From assembly GCF_026625605.1 (NCBI RefSeq), contig NZ_CP113054.1, positions 4,030,001-4,094,000 on the forward strand: 64,000 nucleotides of DNA, written 5' to 3'. Shown piece by piece: positions 8,978 to 17,896 of the stretch. Under the pieces are notes generated by a model, which was not told where the DNA came from, searched no databases, and was given only the letters and a program-made list of their open reading frames with translations. The stretch's first letter is position 1. Every line of letters begins with the position of its first letter. Both the position numbers and the translations under genes were made by a program. This DNA comes from Luteolibacter sp. SL250. GTDB lineage: Bacteria > Verrucomicrobiota > Verrucomicrobiia > Verrucomicrobiales > Akkermansiaceae.

Positions 8978-10830
8978 GCGACCAATCCCAATTGGAAATC
9001 AACGACGAATCAAAGCTGGAATCGGTCGAGACCTACAAGTTCGAGCCGATCAAGGGCTATCCCATGCTGCATTGGAAGGGGAAGCGTCCGTTCACATCGA
9101 CTCAGTTTTACCCGGCACAGCTCAAGGAGAATCACGGCGAGCCGGTTGATGGATGGATGAATCGGCTTTACTGGGGCGACAACCTCCAAGTGATGTCACA
9201 TCTGCTAAAGGAGTTCCGAGGGAAGGTTCGATTGATCTACATCGATCCGCCATACGATTCGAATGCAGATTACAAATTAGCGGTCAAGCTGCGGGGCAAG
9301 ACAGCCAGTAGTAGTCATTCAGGATTTGAAGAAAAGCAATATACTGACATCTGGATCAATGATGAGTATTTGCAGTTTATGTATGAACGCCTGATTTTGA
9401 TGCGAGAGCTCCTAGCAGAAGACGGAAGCGTGTTCGTGCATTGCGATCATAGAAAATCTCATCACCTTAGAATGCTTCTTGATGAGGTTTTTGGCCCCAA
9501 TCAATTTGTTAATGAAATTATTTGGAAAAGCACCAGCTTTACCGGGAGCAGCAAAACAATAGCAAATAAATTTCCAGTAAATCACAATACTATATTTTGG
9601 TATTGCAAGAAAACATATGTCTTCAATAAGCCTCGCCTTCCATACAGTGAAGAGTATCTGCAAAGGTTCACAAATCCCGACAATGATCCTAATGGCACTT
9701 GGCAGAGCGTCTCTTTAAAAACATATTCTACAGAGACCTTCGAACGATTGAAGGCAGAGGGAGCACTAATAGCACCCAAGAAAGCCGAGTCGGGCTGGCG
9801 CTATAAATTCTATCTCAAAGATGCCAAGGGCAAGGTGCTTGAGTCGTTGTGGACAGATATTCACATGGCAAACTCAATGGCCTCATCCAGAACCGGATAT
9901 CCAACGCAAAAACCGGAGGAACTTTTAGATCGGATTATTCAGGCGGCATCAAATGAGGGAGATCTTGTGTTCGATTGTTTCATGGGTTCAGGAACCACAC
10001 AGGCAGTGGCGGCAAAAGCCGGTCGGCGATTTATAGGAGCTGATATCAATCTTGGTTCGATTATGATTTCAACTAAGCGTATTCTGAAAACAATCTCGGA
10101 TTTGAAGCTTCAGGGGGATAGATCACCTGGCTTCTCAGTGCTTAATGTGAATCAATATGATTTATTCCGAAATCCAATCGAGGCGAAAGAAATTCTTGTG
10201 GAAGCACTTGAGGTACAGCCGATACCAAATAGCACACTCTACGACGGCGAAAAGGACGGTCGCATGGTGAGGATCATGCCTGTTAACCGGATCGCCACCA
10301 AGGCTGATCTCAACTCGCTCATTACGGGATTCGATTACAAGAGTTTCCAGAAGAAGAAGGAGTCCACGCCAAACAAGCCAGTCGAATCGCTTCTTCTCAT
10401 CTGCATGGGCCACGAGCCTGACCTTGCCGCCCACCTCAAACGCGAATGCCACGGCTTTGAACTCGACGTTGAGGTGGTGGATATTCTCCGCGACAGGGCG
10501 AACCTCGAGTTCAAGCGCGACTCGGAAGCGGAGATTGTTGTAGAGAAAGGCAAGCTCAAGATCGCCGCATTTTACCCGATGAATCTCCTTCAGAAACTCT
10601 CGCTTCAGAAGGAGAAGATCTGCGATTGGCGTGAACTCACCGAGTCAGTGATGATTGATTGGAACTACGATGGCGGCGTCTTTGAACCAACGGAGGTGGA
10701 CGTCCCCGAGAAGAATGAAATGGTGAAGGGTGAATATGTCGTCCCCAGAGATTCCGGAACGATCCGCGTGAAGATCACCGACTTGCTTTCCGAGTCGCTC
10801 GAAATGGAGGTGTCCAATGGCGATAGCTAA
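8974..10830 (+). CDS. Type III-like DNA methyltransferase (Mod)
   Basis: 618 residues. The catalytic motif DPPYDSNADY lies at residues 91-100 and the AdoMet-binding FDCFMGSGTTQAVAAKAG near 332, the order of beta-class N6-adenine (or N4-cytosine) methylases. The region between them should hold the target recognition domain. Overlaps with the helicase gene (4 bases) and the Res gene (14 bases) indicate one operon. The stretch from about 9290 to 10190 is strikingly AT-rich compared with both ends of the same gene, which suggests exchange of the specificity part. Expected role: self-DNA marking and site recognition for Res. Confidence 0.92.
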   Translation: MSDQSQLEINDESKLESVETYKFEPIKGYPMLHWKGKRPFTSTQFYPAQLKENHGEPVDGWMNRLYWGDNLQVMSHLLKEFRGKVRLIYIDPPYDSNADYKLAVKLRGKTASSSHSGFEEKQYTDIWINDEYLQFMYERLILMRELLAEDGSVFVHCDHRKSHHLRMLLDEVFGPNQFVNEIIWKSTSFTGSSKTIANKFPVNHNTIFWYCKKTYVFNKPRLPYSEEYLQRFTNPDNDPNGTWQSVSLKTYSTETFERLKAEGALIAPKKAESGWRYKFYLKDAKGKVLESLWTDIHMANSMASSRTGYPTQKPEELLDRIIQAASNEGDLVFDCFMGSGTTQAVAAKAGRRFIGADINLGSIMISTKRILKTISDLKLQGDRSPGFSVLNVNQYDLFRNPIEAKEILVEALEVQPIPNSTLYDGEKDGRMVRIMPVNRIATKADLNSLITGFDYKSFQKKKESTPNKPVESLLLICMGHEPDLAAHLKRECHGFELDVEVVDILRDRANLEFKRDSEAEIVVEKGKLKIAAFYPMNLLQKLSLQKEKICDWRELTESVMIDWNYDGGVFEPTEVDVPEKNEMVKGEYVVPRDSGTIRVKITDLLSESLEMEVSNGDS

Positions 10831-13444
10831 GAAGCCCCAGGTCGCCGCGCAGGATTTCCCCTTTCATCAATACCTGCATCACTTCTACGAGGGCAACAAA
10901 GGGACGATCAAACGGCGCTACAAGAAGCTCTCGCTCAAGTTCCTCGACTACAACGACCCGGGGCCTCACGGCTCGGGAGCGTTTCTCCGTCGCCCCCAGT
11001 TCGAGGCCTTGGAGATGTATGTCTTCCTCAAGGAGTTCACCGAGAACCAGCCCTTGTGGAAGATCTTCAAGGATTGGTCGGATGAAAAGAACGGCTTTGA
11101 CGGACGGGGGCGCTTCTCTATCGGCGCCAAAGGCCAGTTCGGCCTCTTCGAGGAACAGGCGGTCCAGAGTTATGATGAGGTCTTCAGGCTGCTGAAAAAG
11201 GCGAGCCAAGCCTACCCGAACTACATCTATGCCCTCACCATGGGTCTTGGGAAAACGATCCTGATGGCGACCTGCATCTTCTACGAATTTCTCCTCGCGA
11301 ACAAGTTTCCCAAGGACGCCCGCTTCTGCCACAACGCCCTCGTCTTCGCACCGGACAAGACCGTCCTTCACTCGCTCAAGGAGATACAGACCTTCGACAA
11401 GTCTAAGGTCGTCCCGCCGGAATACGTGAACTGGCTCGACACCCACCTCCAGTTCCACTTTCTCGACGACACCGGCCTCTCGCTCAACGTCATCGACCGT
11501 TCGAAATACAACATCATCATTTCGAACACCCAGAAGATCATCCTCAAGAAGCAGCACAAGGCGAAGTCCGCCGCTGATCAGCTTTTCGCCGCAGGTGGGG
11601 ACACCTACGAGAAGAAGTCGAAGATCACCGATGGCTTCGACGATCTCTACGACCTCGACGCCTCCATTGAGGACGAGGCCGACCTCCTCTCCAACCAACG
11701 CTTCGCCAAGCTCACCCGCCTGGAACAGCTCGGCATCTACATCGACGAGGCCCACCACGCCTTCGGCGACAAGCTCGCAAAAGACATGGGCGTGGGGACG
11801 GCAAGCAAGACATCCCTCCGCACCACCGTGGACGAACTTGCCGCCCATCTCAAGGAAGCAGGGACGCAGGTCGTGGCCTGCTATAACTACACCGGAACGC
11901 CCTACGTCGGAGCCCGTCTCCTTCCCGAGATCGTCTATGCCTACGGACTGAAGGAAGCAATCGCGAACCAGTTCCTCAAGCGCGTCCACATCGACGGCTA
12001 CTCGAACACACGCGACAAGGAATTCCTCAAGATCGCTGTCAGTGATTTCTGGAAGATTCACAGCGGTAAGACCTACGAGGGAATGCTCCCGAAGATGGCG
12101 ATCTTCGCCGGGTCGATCGAAGAGCTCACCGAGAAAGTGAAACCCGCCTTGGAATCTGTCCTGATCGACCTCGGCATTCCCACGGATTCCATTCTCATCA
12201 ACGTCGGAGACAGCACCGTCACAACCAACGACGATCTTCGCGAGTTCTACGCCCTCGATACCGTTGGGTCGGAGAAGCAGTTCATCCTTCTCGTTGGCAA
12301 AGGCAAGGAGGGGTGGAACTGCCGGTCTCTCTTCGGAGTAGCTCTTTATCGGGAACCAAAGTCCAAGGTCTTTGTGCTCCAGGCCACCATGCGATGCCTT
12401 CGGGCCATCACCAATGCCCAGCAAACAGGCCGGGTCTACCTGTCGGACGAGAATCTCAAGATCCTGAACAACGAGTTGGAGGCGAACTTCCGCCTCACGG
12501 TCGACGAAGTGAACAAGACCGGCTCCGACAAGGTGAAGGTCGAGGTTCGCCCCGTTCCCCCGCCAGTGAAGATCACGCTGAAACGCGTTTCCAAGCTCCA
12601 TCAGTTGATTGAGAAGTTTGTCGCCGAAGGTGCCGACCTTGAATTGGACAAGGTCGACACGGACCGGTACCGGATCATCCACAAGGAGTACGATGGCATG
12701 GACACCTCGAAGGTTCGTGCCAAGGCGGACCTGTCCTACGTCAGGGAACAGCACCCTTATTCGGAGCTTACCCTCGTCGCAGAAATCGCACGCTACCTTA
12801 ACAAGCCGCCGACACTGATCAGGAATGTCCTAGCCTCGACTAAAGATGGAACCGCGGCAGTGCTCGAGGCGGTCAACGAATTCAACGAGGTGCTTTATGA
12901 CCACGTCGTCCCCCGGCTCTTCCGGGAGTTTTACGACCTGAAGGAATACACTTCCGAGGAGGACTACGAAGTCGAGTTGGTCAAGGAACCCACCGGCGAT
13001 TCCGATTGCTACGTGGTTTCGGCCAAACCCGACCTGATCGCAAACTTCGAAAAAGCTCCATTCTCCCAACACAAGGCGAAGTCCTTCCACCTCGACCACT
13101 ACTGCTTCGACTCGACGCCTGAGCGGGAATTCTTCTGGAAATGCCTTCAAGATGGGGCAATCCGCAAGATCTGGTTCACCGGCATGCTCACCCACGGCCA
13201 GAGCGACTTTGTGATCACCTACATCGATCCGGTCTCCAACACCGTTCGCAGCTATTACCCGGACTTCCTCGTTCAACGGGCGGATGGCTCTTACGTGATC
13301 GTCGAGGTCAAAGGGGACAACAAAGTCGACGACTTAATCGTGCAGGCCAAGGATTCCTACGCACGGCAACTGGCTGCAAGCAGCGGCTTTACCTATCAAA
13401 TGATCCCCGGCACCAAAGCTAAGGAAGGTCTTCTGGCTGGATAG
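10817..13444 (+). CDS. Type III-like restriction subunit (Res), SF2 helicase-endonuclease
   Basis: 875 residues, near the usual Res length. The Walker A variant MGLGKTILMA is near residue 140 and the DEAH-type box IDEAHHAF near 308. Later helicase motifs include GKGKEGWNCRSLFGVAL and QATMRCLRA. The C-terminal PD-(D/E)XK nuclease is YYPDFLVQRADG near 812 and VIVEVKGDN near 829. It starts inside the mod gene (14-base overlap), the standard type III arrangement. Res needs Mod for site recognition and cuts DNA after ATP-dependent translocation or sliding. No interruption is visible, so the system may be active. Confidence 0.92.
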   Translation: MAIAKKPQVAAQDFPFHQYLHHFYEGNKGTIKRRYKKLSLKFLDYNDPGPHGSGAFLRRPQFEALEMYVFLKEFTENQPLWKIFKDWSDEKNGFDGRGRFSIGAKGQFGLFEEQAVQSYDEVFRLLKKASQAYPNYIYALTMGLGKTILMATCIFYEFLLANKFPKDARFCHNALVFAPDKTVLHSLKEIQTFDKSKVVPPEYVNWLDTHLQFHFLDDTGLSLNVIDRSKYNIIISNTQKIILKKQHKAKSAADQLFAAGGDTYEKKSKITDGFDDLYDLDASIEDEADLLSNQRFAKLTRLEQLGIYIDEAHHAFGDKLAKDMGVGTASKTSLRTTVDELAAHLKEAGTQVVACYNYTGTPYVGARLLPEIVYAYGLKEAIANQFLKRVHIDGYSNTRDKEFLKIAVSDFWKIHSGKTYEGMLPKMAIFAGSIEELTEKVKPALESVLIDLGIPTDSILINVGDSTVTTNDDLREFYALDTVGSEKQFILLVGKGKEGWNCRSLFGVALYREPKSKVFVLQATMRCLRAITNAQQTGRVYLSDENLKILNNELEANFRLTVDEVNKTGSDKVKVEVRPVPPPVKITLKRVSKLHQLIEKFVAEGADLELDKVDTDRYRIIHKEYDGMDTSKVRAKADLSYVREQHPYSELTLVAEIARYLNKPPTLIRNVLASTKDGTAAVLEAVNEFNEVLYDHVVPRLFREFYDLKEYTSEEDYEVELVKEPTGDSDCYVVSAKPDLIANFEKAPFSQHKAKSFHLDHYCFDSTPEREFFWKCLQDGAIRKIWFTGMLTHGQSDFVITYIDPVSNTVRSYYPDFLVQRADGSYVIVEVKGDNKVDDLIVQAKDSYARQLAASSGFTYQMIPGTKAKEGLLAG

Positions 13445-13488
13445 AGCACCAGGCAATATGAGAGGAAGGCACCACAGAACCAAGAAAC

Positions 13489-13656
13489 TTTCGGCATACC
13501 ACCGCGGACAGCCTCAAGCAGCAGTTCATGATGGATCACACCGGCGCGTGGGATGCGGAAGCCCTCGCCCGCCACGAAGGCCAGATGCTCCAGCTGCTCC
13601 AGACCGCCCTCGCCGAACCGACGCTTTGGAACGAGGAGAGGCTGAAGGTCCGTTAG
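13489..13656 (+). pseudogene. Unrecognised coding-like fragment
   Basis: A plus-frame piece of 55 codons with protein-like composition (DHTGAWDAEALARHEGQM, then WNEERLKVR and a stop). It has no convincing start and no family I recognise. It follows the Res gene by 45 bases and is probably debris of a lost island gene. Confidence 0.35.
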
Positions 13657-13707
13657 AGGCCGTCCTGCGTGCTTGAACCTACGGCATACCAGGTGCAGAT
13701 CTTCTAG

Positions 13708-14064
13708 AGGGGGAGTGCCATCGACGTCCACACGCCTGCAAAGGTGAGGGATGTTCTCAAATTCAAGCTCGGAAACCTTCTTGAGTTCAACGAGCACGCA
13801 GAAGCTACCGACTACTACCAGAGCCTCCACTACCTGCCGAAAGCCCGACAGTTGCAAGCGAATCGCCAGCCTGCCAATAACTCATGAATCCGGAGCGAGG
13901 CAATCCTTAGCCTCGCTGCGCTTTCCAAACACGCACCATTTCGTTCAATAGAGATCTCATCCGAAGTAACCCTTGCAGCAAAGAAGATTCAAGCCTCGGT
14001 GCTGGCCTCCTCCGGAGGTGCCCGTCGGATGAAACTCCGTACGCTGCTGGATCGATTCGGCTAG
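13708..14064 (+). pseudogene. Unrecognised coding-like fragment with internal stop
   Basis: One frame runs through with a single in-frame TGA at 13885. Before it is KFKLGNLLEFNEHAEATDYY and after it EISSEVTLAAKKIQ, ending in MKLRTLLDRFG and a stop. No ATG fits either part. Composition looks coding, but I recognise no family. Probably one or two decayed accessory genes. Confidence 0.35.
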
Positions 14065-14357
14065 CCGAGGCCAAGAAGGAGAACCGTCTTAAAAAGCGGG
14101 AGGAGATTCTGAATGCCCATAACCAAGCTAAAAGCTACTGTCTTTGGACCCAGTGCGATTTCTTTCTGATCACCGACAGCAAGACGATTCAGGCTTTCCA
14201 CATTGCGAGAGGGAACCTCGCCGATCTCAAACCGCTCTTTACATGTGAACGGCACGAATTGAAGGACAAGTTCGGCGACCTGCACTCCATCGTCTCACGT
14301 GAAACTCTTTCCGCATACTACTTGGATAAACTCGCCACAGTCGAAGAAGCCTCATAA
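14064..14357 (+). pseudogene. Fragment vaguely like an HsdR-type N-terminal restriction domain
   Basis: About 97 codons without a start. EILNAHNQAKSYCLWTQCDF followed by FLITDSKTIQAFHI recalls the N-terminal region of type I restriction subunits (HSDR_N-like), where a similar WTN-strand-loop precedes the nuclease core. The match is by eye only and weak. It ends 11 bases before the acetyltransferase-like gene. Confidence 0.3.
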
Positions 14358-14368
14358 ATGCATTTGCC

Positions 14369-14857
14369 ATGAGTTCGTCGTCAGCTGCAATTCCCGCAAT
14401 TTCTGCGCCCCCTGTTTGCGGGCCGATTGTCTTCGAGGAAGTTTCATTCATCGAAGAGGAGGGATGCTTTCGAGCGCTCTGGAACGGTCGGGCAGTTGGG
14501 TACCTTATTTCGGTGACTAATGCAGACAATTCGGTTCTACTCTCTGACATTGTTGTCTACCCAAAGGTCGAAATCCGGATCGATTGGATTGACCGACTGA
14601 TCCGGAAAGTGAGGCCCCATTGGGGGGTAATTTATCCTCAAAAACTCGGCATAGGCACCGAACTTCTAACGAGATTTCTCGACTGGTGTAGAAAGGCGCA
14701 CGTTCGCGAAGTCTTTGGAAACGTGACGGAGGCAGGTTTCAAGGAATGTCCGTTTCTTCCGGATTGGTATCGGCAACACGGATTCAATCTGGTCCCTCCT
14801 GATGGACGAGCGGATTTCTTTCCGGTAAAGTTCAAAATAATCTGGCGGCCACACTAG
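14369..14857 (+). CDS. GNAT-like N-acetyltransferase
   Basis: 162 residues. The segment QKLGIGTELLTRFLDWCRKA resembles the acetyl-CoA pyrophosphate loop (Q/RxxGxG/A) and following helix of GNAT enzymes, and LPDWYRQHGFNLV resembles the terminal strand-helix element. The acceptor is unknown; relatives modify proteins, antibiotics or toxins. It sits inside the repeat-bounded island, 24 bases ahead of the HTH protein gene, probably in the same transcript. Base composition is more AT-rich than the Res gene. Confidence 0.6.
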   Translation: MSSSSAAIPAISAPPVCGPIVFEEVSFIEEEGCFRALWNGRAVGYLISVTNADNSVLLSDIVVYPKVEIRIDWIDRLIRKVRPHWGVIYPQKLGIGTELLTRFLDWCRKAHVREVFGNVTEAGFKECPFLPDWYRQHGFNLVPPDGRADFFPVKFKIIWRPH

Positions 14858-14881
14858 CACCATTGGATCACCTTCTTTATT

Positions 14882-16111
14882 ATGGCGAAGGAAACGACAA
14901 TCGAGCGAGATTGGCTCTACAAGGAAGTTTGGAAGCGGGCTTCTACCAAGATCGCCAATGACCTTGGGATCTCAAGTAGTGCGTTAAAGCGCATCTGCAA
15001 ATCAATGGACATCCCAACTCCCCAGCCGGGTTATTGGGCGAAGATCCAAGCAGGCAGAAAAATTGCGGTCCCAAAGTTGCCGCAGGCGATAAAGGAGACA
15101 AAAACTATTTGGACAATCAATTCTGCGAATAGTGAGGTTCAGAAACAACGTATCGAGAAGGATGCAGAAACGAAAGAAAAGCTGGAAGCCCTGCCTACTG
15201 TCGAGCTTTCTACCGATTTGGAAAATCTCCATTCATTGGTGAAAGCCACCCGGACCCATCTCCGGGAGCTTTCCGGAAAAGTTTCCTGGGACAAACGAAA
15301 GAACCGCAGACGGCTCAACGCCACGGTTTCAGAAGGCACCTTAGACCGAGCATCTCTTTTTCTGGATATTCTGGTGAAGGCAATCGAATCGATGGGATTC
15401 AAATTCCGCTGTGACCTCGACAGCGAGAAAGGATCTCACCTTCCCGATAGGTTCAGGCATCAGCAAACTTACGATGACCACAAATCCGGAATTTGCTGGA
15501 TCGAGGCAGGTGGGGAAAGGGTTACTCTCGTTCTAAAAGAGAAGAACAGGCGAAGCTACAAGCCGCCTAGTGAAAAGTGGCCTTGGAAAACGTTTGAGGA
15601 TATTCCATCCGGAATTTTGGAATGCCGCGTGGGCGATTGCTACTCATACAATGGTCGCACTAGCTGGAAGGATGGAAGCTCCCAGAAAATCGAGGATCAG
15701 ATACCTCTGATAATAGCTACTGTTCCTCAAATTGCCGATGCGATGCGTCTAGCCAAGGAAGCGCGAGCTAGAGAAGAAGAACGCTATCGGCGAGCAGAAG
15801 AGCTCCGTCGATTCGTAGAATACCGAAAGAGACTCGATCGGGAGGCTATTGAAGAGTTCCTTGGGGATGCCACCACTTTCCGATCCGCTTGCCTCGCCCG
15901 GGAGTATATGAATGCTATGAAGGCTCGCTTTGCGAGTAAGATTGATTCGGAGGAACCGGAAGAGAATCTGAAAATTTGGATAGAATGGATAGAGCGCAAG
16001 ATCTCGCAAATCGATCCTCTTGAGGGATCGCCACCTTGGGAGAAGGACTCGTTCAAAAGAGTGATCGAGAACTTGAAGCTAGAACCACCGACATGGGATC
16101 ACAATCCCTAA
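14882..16111 (+). CDS. Island-associated HTH-domain protein (409 aa), unknown function
   Basis: The N-terminal 60 residues (LYKEVWKRASTKIANDLG, then ISSSALKRICKSMDIPTPQP, then GYWAKIQAGR) look like a helix-turn-helix/AsnC-like reader. This N-terminus recurs in uncharacterised proteins of integrative islands. The middle contains a mixed alpha/beta domain, and residues 285-330 form a strongly charged Arg/Glu helix, likely a coiled coil (KEARAREEERYRRAEELRRF). It could be a regulator or an effector of the island; the sequence does not decide. It is the last gene before repeat B, 50 bases from the start of the repeat. Confidence 0.65.
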   Translation: MAKETTIERDWLYKEVWKRASTKIANDLGISSSALKRICKSMDIPTPQPGYWAKIQAGRKIAVPKLPQAIKETKTIWTINSANSEVQKQRIEKDAETKEKLEALPTVELSTDLENLHSLVKATRTHLRELSGKVSWDKRKNRRRLNATVSEGTLDRASLFLDILVKAIESMGFKFRCDLDSEKGSHLPDRFRHQQTYDDHKSGICWIEAGGERVTLVLKEKNRRSYKPPSEKWPWKTFEDIPSGILECRVGDCYSYNGRTSWKDGSSQKIEDQIPLIIATVPQIADAMRLAKEARAREEERYRRAEELRRFVEYRKRLDREAIEEFLGDATTFRSACLAREYMNAMKARFASKIDSEEPEENLKIWIEWIERKISQIDPLEGSPPWEKDSFKRVIENLKLEPPTWDHNP

Positions 16112-16160
16112 GGTAATCGTCAGCGCACTCCTTACTTCAGTTCATAAATAATGCAGCGAT

Positions 16161-16338
16161 CCTGCCTTTCTTTTCCTGATCTCCTAAAAGCAAACCCCTG
16201 CCCTTATGGGTTCACACTACACAGACTATTGAAAGAAAGATAGCTTCGGACTATCCCGATTAACAATCAGTGACTTAGCGTCCCAGCAGGTTATTTTCGT
16301 CGTCTCCCTTGAATCCATACGCCCTCTGTTTTACGGAT
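16161..16338 (+). repeat. comM-derived dispersed repeat, copy B (right of defence island)
   Basis: Same architecture and orientation as copy A: a pyrimidine-rich head, a segment encoding DLLKANPCPYGF, then the conserved tail with GTGACTTAGCG, TTATTTTCGTCGTCTCC and AATCCATACG. In-frame stops in the tail show it is not translated as part of a gene. With copy A it forms a direct repeat pair about 11 kb apart. Confidence 0.87.
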
Positions 16339-16445
16339 TGTTATTAGCTCACTCGGCAGATTTCAGCCAGTGGAACATCCGTGGTGAGCTTGTGCCCCCC
16401 GAGGACTCTTGGCCGCGTGTTTGGGAGAATGCACGCAACGACCGC

Positions 16446-17801
16446 TCAAAAAGAGAATCGCTTCTCTTGGGACACCAATCCATACGAATTCCCTGCGGTA
16501 GTCTGCCCCTGGGCACGAACGATTCCTTCCTCACCCAGTTCGACACCATCCAATACCCAGCCTTCTTGCTTTCGCATCGGTTGGGGCAGACACCGCCAGT
16601 TCGCGCCCCCGTCGGTGCTGAGTTCAAAGATGGCTTGGGTGACGGCCGGGGCTGCACCTCCCCGCAGCCAACTGATGCGCCCTTTCAAAATATCCAACTC
16701 GTCCTGGGGCGGGTCATTCAGGAGGCGGTAGATGACCGGTTCACTTCTTCCGGTGCCGATCGCTTTGCTCCCGTATAAAAGGATCTTCCCATCAGCCTGG
16801 AGGGCGACGCCGCACAAGGAACGCCTCAGGCTGCGCTTGGGGAAGGTCACATCCTCGGACCCGTCCGGGTTGAGCCTACACAGTGCAATATCGGTCTGAG
16901 TGACATGCCCATCTCCGTTAACCACGGCACAAAGCAGGATCTTTCCATCCTCCTGGAGGGCGATACTGGAGGTCGCTCGGATTGGGCCCGCCAGCCGGGT
17001 ATCCCCTCTTCCATCGGGCCCGACACGACGTAGAACCCCACTTTTATCTCCTGCTTTGTAGTGCATGTACAGAATGGCACCGTCTGGGCACAGGATGAAT
17101 CCGCCTCTGCTTCCCTGTCCTGTCACAGGCTTGAAGCCTTCATCCTCAGACCCGTCGGGGTGAAAACGCAGGATTGCATTCCAGGTTGGCTCTGGCTGCG
17201 GCCCGTAGGCCGAAGATCGGACGAGGATCCGTCCGTCCTGCTGCACCTGGACTTTTGACAGCGAAGCGACATTGGCGGTCGGAAAGAGGTTTTCGGCGGT
17301 AACCTTCTCATAGAGGTTCTCCCCCGGATCGAGGAGACTGGCGTAGGCCGGCGGGGCCCGGAAATCTCCACCGGGAATCGGCTCGCGAGTACCATCCCAG
17401 CGCAGACGGATCAATGTCCCCACCGGAAGAACCTCCTCCTTCTTCCTTCCCAGCGGAATACCGCCCCCGAAGGCAACATGCAGCCTTCCACCCCGGATCA
17501 CCGTGAATCTTTCCGCCCAGGTCCTGAAGCCTTCATACGGTATAAAAGTCCGGTCAAGGCTGCCGTCACCATTCAACCGCGCCAGACGGGGTAAATCGAC
17601 CCCATCAACACCCAAGAAAGATCCTCCCAGATAAATCTTATCCTGCGGTGCGATGGCGAGACTCCCCAGCCCAAGATAAGCCGGCCCCGATTTGGAAAAG
17701 CGCGGCATTCGGAAGTCCGGATCCACATCTCCAGGGGCGGCGGCTGCGGGGATCACGTTCAGCGCCGGAAGGATGACGACCAACAGGATTTTGAATATCA
17801 C
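16446..17801 (-). CDS. Exported delta-60 repeat (beta-propeller-like) protein
   Basis: About 452 residues with repeated units of the type SIALQEDGKILLCAVVNGDG, VALQADGKILLYGS, VQVQQDGRILVRS and LNPDGSEDVTF. This is the delta-60/DUF5122 pattern thought to form a propeller. A signal peptide (VIFKILLVVILPALNVIPAA ending in AAA) follows the GTG at 17801. I prefer that start over ATG 17870 because GAGG lies eight bases upstream and the peptide then has normal length. The C-terminus ends in an ELSTDGGANWRCLPQP domain of the kind seen on Verrucomicrobia exported proteins. Role unknown; surface or periplasm. Confidence 0.8.
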   Translation of the reverse strand: MIFKILLVVILPALNVIPAAAAPGDVDPDFRMPRFSKSGPAYLGLGSLAIAPQDKIYLGGSFLGVDGVDLPRLARLNGDGSLDRTFIPYEGFRTWAERFTVIRGGRLHVAFGGGIPLGRKKEEVLPVGTLIRLRWDGTREPIPGGDFRAPPAYASLLDPGENLYEKVTAENLFPTANVASLSKVQVQQDGRILVRSSAYGPQPEPTWNAILRFHPDGSEDEGFKPVTGQGSRGGFILCPDGAILYMHYKAGDKSGVLRRVGPDGRGDTRLAGPIRATSSIALQEDGKILLCAVVNGDGHVTQTDIALCRLNPDGSEDVTFPKRSLRRSLCGVALQADGKILLYGSKAIGTGRSEPVIYRLLNDPPQDELDILKGRISWLRGGAAPAVTQAIFELSTDGGANWRCLPQPMRKQEGWVLDGVELGEEGIVRAQGQTTAGNSYGLVSQEKRFSF

Positions 17802-17896
17802 TTGATAAGCCTCATAATCTGTAAAATTCCCTCCGTAGTCAATCCATGGGGAGACCCGCGCGCGGATCACGAAAGGCTTGATGACCGAGGGAACTG

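Noticed and set aside
10775..12754. A 659-codon minus-strand frame across the Res gene
   Set aside because: Antisense shadow of a strongly supported helicase-nuclease; no motif of its own.
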